From: Macrostomum hystrix
Taxonomy: Eukaryota > Platyhelminthes > Macrostomidae
DNA: 64,000 nucleotides
NCBI GenBank assembly: GCA_950097015.1
Contig: CATNEN010000003.1
Location: forward strand, 1,550,001-1,614,000
Direction of reading: 5' to 3'
The notes below the pieces were generated by a model that saw only the letters and a list, made by a program, of their open reading frames with translations, was not told where the DNA came from and searched no databases. Position 1 is the first letter of the stretch. Every line of letters starts with the position of its first letter. The position numbers and the translations under genes were made by a program. Of the stretch, positions 44,627-55,700 are shown piece by piece.

Positions 44627-45265
44627 CTCTCACTGAGCACAGTGAGAGTGTACTCAGTGTATGACAGCTGACTGTGATTTGAAGGCTACATTTTGTTGAC
44701 TTTCAATGCAACACTAGATGGCACTGATTCATATTTTCGCACTCAAAACTGTATTTAGAGCCATTGTATTTTTTCTGCATTATTAAAGTAATTTACTATT
44801 TCGTTGCTGCGTTTCTCACTAAAAACTACAAGTAGTAAGAACAAATTAAAGCTTTTATTTTGGATTATATTTTTCTGTCTACTCGAATAGCTTTTGTTAC
44901 GTCATAGTCCCAAAGTGCTGCTTTACAATTTATGTCAGTTTCCGGTTTAAATTGTTGACACAGTCTATTGGTATAAGTTAGTTATAACGAGCGTAGCGAT
45001 CTTTCTGAAAGAAACTACTAGACTTTTTCTCAAATAATTAACTAATTACAATTATAGAGTACTATACAAATTAATTAAACTCTATTACCAATAATAGAGT
45101 TTCGTCTTACTTGAAAGCATTTATTTTCTTATATATTTATGATAGTTATGTAGACTAATGGAGTTGTGTAGATTAGTGGGAAATTATGTTAGATGGTGGG
45201 GGAATAGTGTAGAATGATGGGATTATTAGGATAATTCTAGGAGAAAAGTGGGATTAATATTTATA
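44627..45265. other. AT-rich intergenic stretch
   Basis: Nothing recognised. Confidence 0.4.
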
Positions 45266-45274
45266 AAATGAATA

Positions 45275-45592
45275 CAATAATATAATAACAATTGCTGGAG
45301 GGCTGCGGGCAATGGCACATAATTTGGTGACACTAGACAGCGAAGAGGCAATTCTGCCCATTTCGCTGACTCCTGAGCACATACGCACACAGATATTGTA
45401 CTCAAGCATACGCTCACACAGGTGTGAACATCTGCCCTGACTTTCTCATCGTCAGGCAGTGTACATTTCACTGTGCCTTGGAGGTTGGCCCTATAGGGCG
45501 TAAACTGCACTTCAAGCCCCCAAGCCTTCTCTCCGCGGCTGCGCCTCAAATTAAATGTTGCCTCGCCGTGGAATCGAGCTTTGCGAAATTAG
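45275..45592 (-). mobile_element. SINE-B copy
   Basis: ATAATAACAATTGCTGGAGG tail complement, GGCACATAATTTGGTGACAC, CTTTCTCATCGTCAGGCAGT, and head complement fragment CCTCGCCGTGGAATCGAGC; the head is cut short. Confidence 0.87.
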
Positions 45593-45840
45593 CGTAAAGA
45601 GCTGTTTAGAATAGTTGGGGAATAGTATGGACAGGTGAGATAAATCCTAACTTAACGAATTGTGTAGAATCGGGGTAGAATTAGGGTAGATTTAATTCTT
45701 AAGAAGAAAATAATATGGTGAATGTAAGCATTGTAGTTGCTTTTTCCATAGACAATTTGACAAAAGAAGTACTTTTAAAAACAATTTTTTCAGACTCTAT
45801 CAAGCAAATTAGAATTCTAATAGAAGCAAGAGCTTTAATC

Positions 45841-48124
45841 ATGTCTTCTAGCGAACGTCAGGAACAATACGATAGTCTCTACCTGTCAATTCTGCAACGC
45901 GAAGGTAATTTGCCAGCTTTTTTTGATAGCCTGTTTGGCTTTCTGGTGCGAAGAACGGACTATTATCACCTGCTGACTGAGAGTGGGCCCAGAGATCGAG
46001 GCTTCCCACCCGGAGCAGCGCTCGCAATGGTCACTGAGTCGTTTAAAAAGCACGAGACTTTGTTTAAGTAAGTGTGACGACATTTTTTTTGACGATTTTG
46101 GGAAGGGTGTCTTGAGATTCCGAGAGGTCTTAGAAGACCTATGAGCGGTCATAAAAGACTTATGAGAGGTCATAGAAGACCCATGAGAGGTCATAGAAGA
46201 TCTATGAGAGGTCATAGAAGACCCATGAGAGGTCATAGAAGACCCATGAGAGATCATAGAAGACCCATGAGAGGTCATAGAAGACCCATGATAGATCAAA
46301 GAAGACCCATGAGAAGTCATAGAAGACCCATGAGAGATCATAGAAGACCCATGAGAGGTCATAGAAGACCCATGAGAGGTCATAGAAGACCCATGATAGA
46401 TCATAGAAGACCCATGAGAGGTCATAGAAGACCCATGATAGATCATAGAAGACCCATGAGAGGTCATAGAAGACACGAGAGGTCATAGAAGACCCATGAG
46501 AGGTCATAGGAGACCAATGAGAGATCATAGAAGACCCCTTAAAGGTCATGTTCGTGCAGGCCGTTGGGATGAAGTTTAATAAAGTAGTAAATATTATCAG
46601 AAAAAAATTGAGTAGCAGAGTGGTCTAACTTGTTTGCTTCTCGCACTAAAGTCCCTGTGCTCGATTCCGCGACGAGGACACATGTATCGGGGCGCAGCTG
46701 CGGAGAGAAGGCTTGGTGGCTTGTCGTGTAATTCACGCACTTGTGGGCCAATCTCCAAGGCACAGTGAGAGTGTACTCAGGAGTCAGCGAAATGTAAACA
46801 AAAATTTCATTTTAGACGCACTCTGCAGCAGCAGCAGCAGCAGCAGCAGAACAAACAAAATCAGCAGTCAGAATCAGCATCGTCATCCGCTGTGTCTGCT
46901 GCCTCAGTCGCTGCGCCAAAGTCGGCACCTACAATGTCTCAGCAGCAGCAGCAGCAGCAACAGAAGACTCGGGCTTCATCGAAGCCCACAGCCAGCGCGA
47001 CGGTTATCAATCCCAGTACAGGTGAGCTGTCCTATCAAGCTGACAGCGAATGCTATAATGGAGCTAGTCGCGAGGGCTATACATGGAGTCAGACTATCAA
47101 TGGTTTAGATCTTCGCGTCAATGTTGACCGACTCACTGTGTCGAAAGGCTCGGATGTTCGCGTCAAAATTGATCGAAAATCGATACGCGTCGAATGTCGG
47201 CTCAGCGGATCTCAACAGGCCGACTCGAAGCCGCAATTTGGCGTGCTGTTAGATCGTGAATTCTCATACGAGGTTCGCGCACAGGATGCGGTGTGGTCTC
47301 TGGTGCCCAGCGATGCTGTTGTCGAGGTCTGTTTGTCTGTCTGATAAGCTTATCTTAATCACATTCTTTCTAATCTGAATCCCATTTTCCCAATGTGAAT
47401 CCCATTTTCCCAATGTGAATCCCATTTTCCCAATGTGAATCCCATTTTCCCAATGTGAATCCCATTTTCCCAATGTGAATCCCATTTTCCCAATCTGAAT
47501 CCCATTTTCCAAATCTGAATCCCATTTTCCCAATGTGAATCCCATTTTCCCAATGTGAATCCTATTTTCCCAATGTGAATCCTATTTTCCCAATGTGAAT
47601 CCCATTTTCCCAATCTGAATCACATTTTCCCAATGTGAATCCCATTTTCCCAATGTGAATCCCATTTTCCCAATCTGAATCTAACTATTCCCCATATTAA
47701 TCACATTTTTCCTACCTGAATCCTATTTCCAATATAAATCATAATTCGAGAGCTTGAAAGCCGTTTATTATTACCTTGATATCTGATAATTAACATTTAG
47801 GTAAGCCTAGAAAAGGTGCAAGAACGCTGGTGGGACGCCTGCTTCATTGGCGAAGAGAAGATCAACACGCGTGAAATTGATTGCTCCCGACCAATCACCG
47901 ATCTGGATGAGGAGGCTCAAGCTAAAATCGATCAGATGATGTTCGACCAGCGTCAGAAACAGTTGGGCCTGCCAACCAGCGAGGAGGCCAAGACTCTAGA
48001 TTTGTTGCGCAAGGCTTGGGATGCCGAAGGTTCACCGTTTAAGGGGACGCCGTTTGATCCTAGCGTGATTTCTAACCAAATGCCTCCGGAGCTCTTGCAG
48101 CAACAGCAGCAGCAACATCCCTAA
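45841..48124 (+). CDS. NUDCD3: NudC domain-containing protein 3 (HSP90 co-chaperone)
   Basis: Exons 45841-46067, 46816-47326 and 47801-48124 give 353 residues (human 361). The N-terminal NudC_N region has FFDSLFGFLVRRTDYYHLL and GFPPGAALAMV. A Gln/Ser/Ala-rich linker holds two CAG-coded polyglutamine runs. The CS (p23-like) domain begins after YNGASREGYTWSQ and includes WSLVPSDAVVEV. The C-terminus carries WWDACFIGEEKINTREID and AWDAEGSPFKG. Family role: with HSP90, stabilises dynein intermediate chain and kelch-type clients. The acceptor TTTTTTCAG ends at 45793, 47 nt before the ATG. AATAAA lies at 48669. A SINE-B copy ends about 15 bp before exon 2, which starts at a CAG repeat. The intron 2 donor (GAG/GTCTGT) is weak. 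Confidence 0.95.
46130..46556. repeat. Minisatellite in NUDCD3 intron 1, 21-bp unit
   Basis: About 20 copies containing AGAAGACCCATGAGAGGTCA, with TGATAGATCA variants at intervals. Open on both strands because 21 is a multiple of 3. Confidence 0.95.
46605..46800 (+). mobile_element. SINE-B copy adjoining NUDCD3 exon 2
   Basis: Head GTAGCAGAGTGGTCTAACTT and GTGCTCGATTCC, body GGCACAGTGAGAGTGTACTC then CAGGAGTCAGCGAAATG. There is an internal deletion of the CTGCCTGACGATGAG part. The intron acceptor lies just beyond. Confidence 0.83.
47370..47695. repeat. Minisatellite in NUDCD3 intron 2, 20-bp unit
   Basis: About 15 copies of CAATGTGAATCCCATTTTCC. Confidence 0.96.
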
Positions 48125-48229
48125 CTAGCTCCTGATTTTAACTCTAGATTCTTCGATTTTAGTATACGGACTATACGTCGTTACCTAGTACTAATCAGTT
48201 CCTTCTTTTAATTCGGGGTTTTGTACTTT

Positions 48230-48525
48230 AGTATATTAGACCAGCAAAATCGTCCCCCCTAACGGGCTCCTCGTAATTCGGTATTTTTTATATTCTAGTA
48301 TAGTAGATTAGCAAAATCGTCCCCCCTAACGGGCTCCTCGTAATTCGGTATTTTTTATATTCTAGTATAGTAGATTAGCAAAATCGTCCCCCCTAACGGG
48401 CTCCTCGTAATTCGGGATTTTTTATATTCTAGTATAGTAGATTAGCAAAATCGTCCCCCCTAACGGGCTCCTCGTAATTCGGGATTTTTTATATTTTAGT
48501 ATAGTAGATTAGCAAAAGCGTTCCC
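48230..48525. repeat. 67-bp tandem repeat downstream of NUDCD3
   Basis: Four to five copies of a 67-bp unit containing AAATCGTCCCCCCTAACGGG and CTCCTCGTAATTCGG, probably within the 3' UTR (polyadenylation signal at 48669). Confidence 0.93.
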
Positions 48526-49290
48526 CCTCTATATATTCCGGAGTAACGAAACTTAAAGGATTGGCTCTTTAACTATTTAACGCTCAAATCTATTGTTCTC
48601 TCTGTAAAGCGGTACATAATAAATCGTTAATCATAAGCATTTCTTTGCGTACTTATCTTTCATGGTAAAATAAATAAATAACCTGATTGCTCGAAAGTTT
48701 TTATAGAACACTTTCGTAAATATGGTTTGTTTTGCTCATTGTTTTATGTCAGGAGTCATTCTCCAGATAATGATCATACATAAAGTACATTAGAATATCT
48801 TAATTTTCATTATAATTAAAAGTCGAAGTGATTCACTAGATAGATACTCATGTTTGTCTATAAGTTCTACGAAATAACTATAAAGCTATGCAAATTTTGT
48901 ACTTGTAAAATTCCTTCATCATAATTAGTCATAATTGTCTATTTGCCCTGTGTATTTGTGTGATAGCCAGTCAAGAAACTATGGTGTTGGTTTGGAGTTG
49001 AATCTCTAGATTTTATCTACAGGGCTTCACGCTTAGTTCTAGTTATGATGCATAACTGTAGTGCAGATAGGACCTAAGTAGGTTAGTTTATTCTTTTCCA
49101 AGTTCACTATACTTCATTGTGCAGCACGGGTACAGATTTTTTCACTACCTGTTCTCTTCTTGATGGATGCTTAACTAATGTGTCTCTGTGTTTCTGTGTC
49201 TCTGTGTCTCTCCTATTATACTTTCTGTACCTGTCTTTTTTATTTTATTTTTATAAGTCCAGCCATATATCATTTTATTTCTCACCATTT
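48526..49290. other. NUDCD3 3' end and spacer
   Basis: Contains AATAAA at 48669 and AT-rich sequence. No gene recognised before the acceptor at 49295. Confidence 0.4.
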
Positions 49291-49419
49291 TGCAGGCATA
49301 GAGCAGAGTTGGCGAGTTTAGCAGCTCCAAAAAAGCTGCGCAGCTTTTTTAAAGAAAGGCTTCGATATTTTACCTGAATTCAGTAGTGCTCACTGGCCTA
49401 GCAACACGGACCGAAGGTT

Positions 49420-50148
49420 ATGGAGGCCATCAATAGTAAAGCTAGTGGCGCTCGCCTATTAATAATGGTCGTGTTCGCCTTGCTGACACTCGGACTGCTG
49501 TCTATGGGCGTCAGCCTAGCAGAATTAATCATCGGCTGTTTGCAATTCACTCGGCAATCGTCGGTTAGTTATCGCTCAGTTGCCATAGCAACCTATTTAA
49601 TTGTTAGCGGCATTTTTGGCTGCCTATTCGGCTGTTTATTTGGCTGCGGTTGTCTTAGAGATCGAACCAACGCCGCCGCTAATACTACTACTAGAAGAAT
49701 AAGAAGTAGTAGAAGCAGATACCGCTGCTGCCGTTGCTGTTTGTACATATCGGCTAGTATTGGTCATCTGTTCTCTTTAATCTGGCTTGGAATTGGTTTC
49801 TACTGGGTCTATTATTACGTCGACGATAGCTATTATAATACAACAATATCCCCGCCGGTGTCAACATTGACAACTGCTGTAAATCAAAACTCAGTTGAAG
49901 ACGTTTCTACGGCAGCTCGTCCATTGTTGTGGCTTAGACTAATTGTCAGCTGTTTAGAATTGGCCATTGTTGTTGCTATGCTAGCTTGCTGCGGCGCCAA
50001 TCATAGCCGACACGACGGCGTCGCAGTCGACGTTGATGTCGAAGACAACGCAGACGCGCTTAATAAAAAGTCGACTACCCATCCAGCAGGTGATGATGCA
50101 GAAGTCCTTTCTATGATAGTGTTTTCTATGGCGTGTACACACGAATAG
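49420..50148 (+). CDS. Four-TM membrane protein, TMEM272-like (tentative)
   Basis: A 242-residue frame with four hydrophobic segments (about 13-38, 52-76, 106-130, 168-190) and cytosolic-looking Arg/Ser and Asp-rich termini. Cys-rich turns (FGCGCL, YRCCRCC) flank the segments. TM2, IATYLIVSGIFGCLFG, resembles the PIYLIVxG-type signature of TMEM272-like proteins, the basis for the call. An N-glycosylation site (NTT) lies in the second outer loop. An acceptor TTTTGCAG ends at 49295, 124 nt before the ATG. A possible donor (GCAG/GTGATG at about 50090) would join in phase to an exon after the acceptor at 50487, giving a different C-terminus; neither option is proven. Function unknown. Confidence 0.6.
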   Translation: MEAINSKASGARLLIMVVFALLTLGLLSMGVSLAELIIGCLQFTRQSSVSYRSVAIATYLIVSGIFGCLFGCLFGCGCLRDRTNAAANTTTRRIRSSRSRYRCCRCCLYISASIGHLFSLIWLGIGFYWVYYYVDDSYYNTTISPPVSTLTTAVNQNSVEDVSTAARPLLWLRLIVSCLELAIVVAMLACCGANHSRHDGVAVDVDVEDNADALNKKSTTHPAGDDAEVLSMIVFSMACTHE

Positions 50149-50970
50149 CCGTACAAAATAATTGTTTATTCTGCCTTTGATTTTCGTGGCTATAAAATGC
50201 TAAAATCTCTGCTTTAGATTATAACATGTACAGTTATTATTTCTCTGTAATGCGATTATTGTCAATAGCTTTTTTAAACTGTTGTTTTTATCAATGAATT
50301 TTTTTAACCCTTTTCTAAGTTTTAATTTGAAATATATATTTATTTTTTAAACATTTCTTTCTGCCGATTTAATATGGACTTTCATCATTAAATTCTTTAA
50401 CTTGAAAAGAATTAAAATGGCGTTTTGAATTGGTAAAAAAAGGCATTCACTGTAACGTCTTTGTAACATTTCATTTGTTTATTTTCAGTGTCTGGATTTT
50501 TGTACATTAATTTTTGCAGTTGTGATAATACTGGAAAGTCCAGCAAACGAATGGTTGTAGAGCTTCTGAAAGCAATAAAGCAACATTATTATGTGTTACA
50601 CGAGCTTCTTTTTTGGGTTCTCCTGTCACCTCTCTTCTCAATCTCTTTGTATCAGTTTTCTTGCTCAAAAAATCTCTTCGGAAAGTTTTTCTTTCTTTTG
50701 CCAACTTTTTTTATAGGTTTTTTTAATGGACAGTCACTAAATCCTAGCTGAGTATGTGTTTGTTTATTTTGTCAAAAATGTGCAGTGCTCTGTTTTCAGT
50801 TTCAAAAATCTATATAACAAAATATAGACTGCCATTAAGTTAGTTTTTCTATTTAACGAAATAACTGACACATTAGGTTGAATTATTTTTTTGTCAGAAA
50901 CTCCGATTTTTTTTATTTGCCTTGTTGATCGAAGTAAATGCTGTTTTTAAAATCATTCGTTTACTGACCA
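50149..50970. other. Spacer, possible extra 3' exon of the TMEM272-like gene
   Basis: The stretch 50488-50751 is open in the frame that would follow a splice from about 50090. The rest is AT-rich with no other feature. Confidence 0.3.
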
Positions 50971-52556
50971 CAGCCTAGATAAGGAACTGCAGTAGGGTTA
51001 AGCTGCAGCCTAGATAAGGAACTGCAGCTTAGGGTTAAGCTGCAGCCTAGATAAGGAACTGCAGTAGGGTTAAGCTGCAGCCTAGATAAGGAACTGCAGT
51101 AGGGTTAGGCTGCAGCCTAGATAAGGAACTGCAGCTTAGGGTTAAGCTGCAGCCTAGATAAGGAACTGCAGTAGGGTTAAGCTGCAGCCTAGATAAGGAA
51201 CTGCAGTAGGTTAAGCTACAGCCTAGATAAGGAACTGCAGTAGGGTTAAGCTGCAGCCTAGATAAGGAACTGCAGTAGGGTTAAGCTGCAGCCTAGATAA
51301 GGAACTGCAGTAGGGTTAAGCTGCAGCCTAGATAAGGAACTGCAGTAGGGTTAAGCTGCAGCCTAGATAAGGAACTGCAGTAGGGTTAAGCTGCAGCCTA
51401 GATAAGGAACTGCAGTAGGGTTAAGCTGCAGCCTAGATAAGGAACTGCAGCTTAGGGTTAAGCTGCAGCCTAGATAAGGAACTGCAGTAGGGTTAAGCTG
51501 CAGCCTAGATAAGGAACTGCAGTAGGGGTTAAGCTGCAGCCTAGATAAGGAACTGCAGTAGGGTTAAGCTGCAGCCTAGATAAGGAACTGCAGTAGGGTT
51601 AAGCTGCAGCCTAGATAAGGAACTGCAGTAGGGTTAAGCTGCAGCCTAGATAAGGAACTGCAGTAGGGTTAAGCTGCAGCCTAGATAAGGAACTGCAGTA
51701 GGGTTAAGCTGCAGCCTAGATAAGGAACTGCAGTAGGGTTAAGCTGCAGCCTAGATAAGGAACTGCAGTAGGGGTTAAGCTGCAGCCTAGATAAGGAACT
51801 GCAGTAGGGTTAAGCTGCGGCCTAGATAAGGAACTGCAGTAGGGTTAAGCTGCAGCCTAGATAAGGAACTGCAGTAGGGTTAAGCTGCAGCCTAGATAAG
51901 GAACTGCAGTAGGGGTTAAGCTGCAGCCTAGATAAGGAACTGCAGTAGGGTTAAGCTGCGGCCTAGATAAGGAACTGCAGTAGGGTTAAGCTGCAGCCTA
52001 GATAAGGAACTGCAGTAGGGGTTAAGCTGCAGCCTAGATAAGGAACTGCAGTAGGGTTAAGCTGCAGCCTAGATAAGGAACTGCAGTAGGGTTAGGCTGC
52101 AGCCTAGATAAGGAACTGCAGCTTAGGGTTAAGCTGCAGCCTAGATAAGGAACTGCAGTAGGGTTAAGCTGCAGCCTAGATAAGGAACTGCAGTAGGTTA
52201 AGCTACAGCCTAGATAAGGAACTGCAGTAGGGTTAAGCTGCAGCCTAGATAAGGAACTGCAGTAGGGTTAAGCTGCAGCCTAGATAAGGAACTGCAGTAG
52301 GGTTAAGCTGCAGCCTAGATAAGGAACTGCAGTAGGGTTAAGCTGCAGCCTAGATAAGGAACTGCAGTAGGGTTAAGCTGCAGCCTAGATAAGGAACTGC
52401 AGTAGGGTTAAGCTGCAGCCTAGATAAGGAACTGCAGTAGGGTTAAGCTGCAGCCTAGATAAGGAACTGCAGTAGGGTTAAGCTGCAGCCTAGATAAGGA
52501 ACTGCAGTAGGGTTAAGCTGCAGCCTAGATAAGGAACTGCAGTAGGGTTAAGCTAA
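50970..52556. repeat. Minisatellite upstream of ELP1, 35-bp unit, internally duplicated
   Basis: About 45 copies of a 35-bp unit containing CCTAGATAAGGAACTGCAGT plus TAGGGTTAAGCTGCAG. A variant-marked block (GTTAGGCTGCAG, then CAGCTTAGGG, then GTAGGTTAAGCTACAG) occurs near 51101 and again near 52088, identical and about 987 bp apart. Confidence 0.97.
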
Positions 52557-52745
52557 TCTGAATCAAATTCTTCCTAATTTGAATTATATTATTTACAAGT
52601 TTCACCAGTTGATGCCGGCATTTAAATTAAAACTAGTCGATCGATTTTGAATAATTAATTCACTATTCACCATAACTTATTTAATTTCAGGTCGCATCAT
52701 AACTTATTTAGTAGCTAAAGTCTGTCAGTTTAAAAGCGATTTTCA

Positions 52746-55700
52746 ATGCAGAATATTTGCTTAACAAGCGCCCTGACCAATGAACTGCGTCAGAGCAGTC
52801 AGCTAAACCCTACCTGGATCCTCCTAGCTGAGAGTCAGTTAGACTGCGGCACAATCTATTTGGCTAGTAATTGTAGTTTGGCTCAGATTTGCCTAGCAAC
52901 CGTTGCTAGGCCGGGGCAGCAATCCCGGCAATTGTCACTGGTTGATAGTCTCGGTGGTCACAGCAATGGGGCGTCTATTAAGCCAATTGATTTAACCTGC
53001 TTGCTTAGCTCGGATGCCGACAGTGAATGGCTCTGCCTTTGCACCCAGAAATCTATCTGCCAGGTGGAATTTCAGTGCAGTGCGAAAGACAATGGACGGA
53101 TCGAACCGCAGGTAAGCTGAGTTTTGTCTCTTTTCACATCTGTACACCTGTTCAGTCCACGGACTGAGTGGACGAGACACCCACCCTCAATTACCCCAGC
53201 TGATGTTGGTATCCACTTAACAGCTGGGTGAACTGAAGCAATGCAGAGTTAAGCGTGCTTCAGTGGAAGCGGGAATTGAACCCCCGAACTTCAAGTCGTG
53301 AGTCCGACGCTATAACCACTAGGCTACAATCCCATTACTGTGCCTTGGTGATAAAGGCCTTAAATTTCACTACAAGCCCCAAGCCACTGATTAGGGATTT
53401 TGGGATCATAGCCACGTGACTTATTTTACGAACGATAATCCTCTTTTATCCTCGGGTTCAGCTGCAAGTCATGGGCGAATTCGACAATGATATCCTAGCC
53501 GTATCTTGGAGTCCCGGCTGTGACAGTGTGGCCATTGTCACCAGCAACCGGCGCCTCATCCTGATGGACTCACAGTTTGATCCGATGTGGGAATCCGATC
53601 TGGATCAGCCCGGGTTTGGAAAGGGTAAATAAAGCAGTTTTGTGTTACTAATCAATCAGTTTATGGTAGCTCAAATATTTTATAAATTAAATATTTCAGA
53701 AGCTTTCATTGATCTTGGCTGGGGCAAGAAAGAGACTCAATTTCATGGCAGCGCCGGCAAAGCTGCCGCTCTGCAGCCTAAAGAGGTGAGTCTACTCATC
53801 TCCACTGCTTCAGTTTTATCCTTATAATCCTCCTTAGCTTTTACCCAATTACTTTCTTCCCAATTTTTTTGTTTTTTCCTCATTTCCTCTCTTCCCAATC
53901 TGCTAGTTTAATCACATTCATTTTCTTCCCATCTCCCTTGTTTAATCCTCAATGAATTTCTTCTCATCAAGTTAGTTTAATCCTCATTTTTTTCTTCTAA
54001 TCTCCCTAGTTTAATCCTCATTTTTTTCTTCCCACCCTCCAAGTTAGATCCCCTTTCATTTTCTTCCCATCCTCCTAGTTTAATTCCCACTTATTTTCTT
54101 CCGATTCCGCTAGTGTAATCCTCATTAATTCTTTCCCATCCTCCTAGTTTAATTCTTTTCCCTATTCTTTCTTTGGCTCTAGGTTAATCCCGCATAGTTT
54201 TCTTCCCTTTCTCAGTTTAATCCCCATTCATTATCCTTCCATCATGCCAGTTAAATTATTTTGTCTCCACACCAACTAGTTGAATCCCCCATCGCCGCAT
54301 CCCCATCCGCAAGACCGCCCCAGCTCCAGCCGCACAATGGGACAGCGCCAATCGAGTTGGGATCAGCTGGCGAGGAGACGCCTCCGCCATCTGCACCTCC
54401 AGCATCAGCGCCCTGACTGGCGCCCGCCAGCTCCGCGTCTGGTCTCCGATGGATGGCGGCGCCCTCTTGACTACCAGCGACCCGGCCTGCTCCGGTCTGG
54501 AATGGGCTCTGGACTGGCGCCCAAGCGGGTCGTTGATCGCGGCCGCTAGACGACGAACTGATGTGGCCGGAGCTCCTGCCGCCACTGCTGCCCATGGCGA
54601 TGGAATCGGAGACCGCGGCCAGTTGCAAATTCAACTATTGGAGAGGAATGGTCTCTGCCACGGTGAATTCAGCGTTAGAGCGGCTACAAATACTACCGAT
54701 GTGAGTAGGTTGGCTGCGTGTGAATCTTCCCAACTGCACTTCTCTCTAGTGCAGCTGCACTCTACCCAATCTACTTTTCTCTACCCAATTCACTCCAGCT
54801 ACACTCTACCCAATCCACTTCAGCTACACTCTACCCAACCCACTCCAGCTATACTCTACACAACCCACTCCAGCTACACTCTACCCAACCCACTCCAGCT
54901 ATACTCTACCCAACCCACTGCAGCTACACTCTACCCAATCCACTCCAGCTACACTCTACCCAATCCACTCCACTCCACCAAATCCACTCCAGCCACACTC
55001 TACTCAACCCACTCCAGCTACACTCTACCCAACCCACTCCAGCTGCACTCTACCCAACCCACTCCAGCTATACTCTACACAACCCACTGCAGCTACACTC
55101 TACCCAATCCACTCCAGCTACACTCTACCCAACCTACTCCAGCTGCACTCTACCCAACCCACTCCAGCTACACTCTACCCAATCCACTCCAGCCACACTC
55201 TACTCAACCCACTCCAGCTACACTCTACCCATCCACTCCAGCTGCACTCTACCCAACCCACTCCAGCTACACTCTACCCATCCACTCCAGCTACACTCTA
55301 CCCAACCCACTCCAGCTACACTCTACCCATCCACTCCAGTTGCACTCTACCCAACCCACTCCAGCCACACTCTACTCAACCCACTCCAGCTACACTCTAC
55401 CCAACCCACTCCAGCTACACTCTACCCAACCCACTCCAGACTCCAGCTGCACTCTACCCAACCCACTCCAGCTACACTCGACCCAATCCACTCCAGCTAC
55501 ACTCTACCCAATCTACTTTTCTCCACCCAACCCACTCCAGTTACACTCTACCCAACCCACTCCAGCTACACTCGACCCAATCTACTCCAGCTACACTCTA
55601 CCCAACCCACTCCAGACTCCAGCTGCACTCTACCCAACCCACTCCAGACTCCAGCTGCACTCTACCCAACCCACTCCAGCTACACTCTACCCAATCTACT

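Noticed and set aside
50970-52556. Interstitial telomere because of repeated TAGGGTTA
   Set aside because: The word occurs once per 35-bp unit in a unique context, not as TTAGGG tandem repeats.
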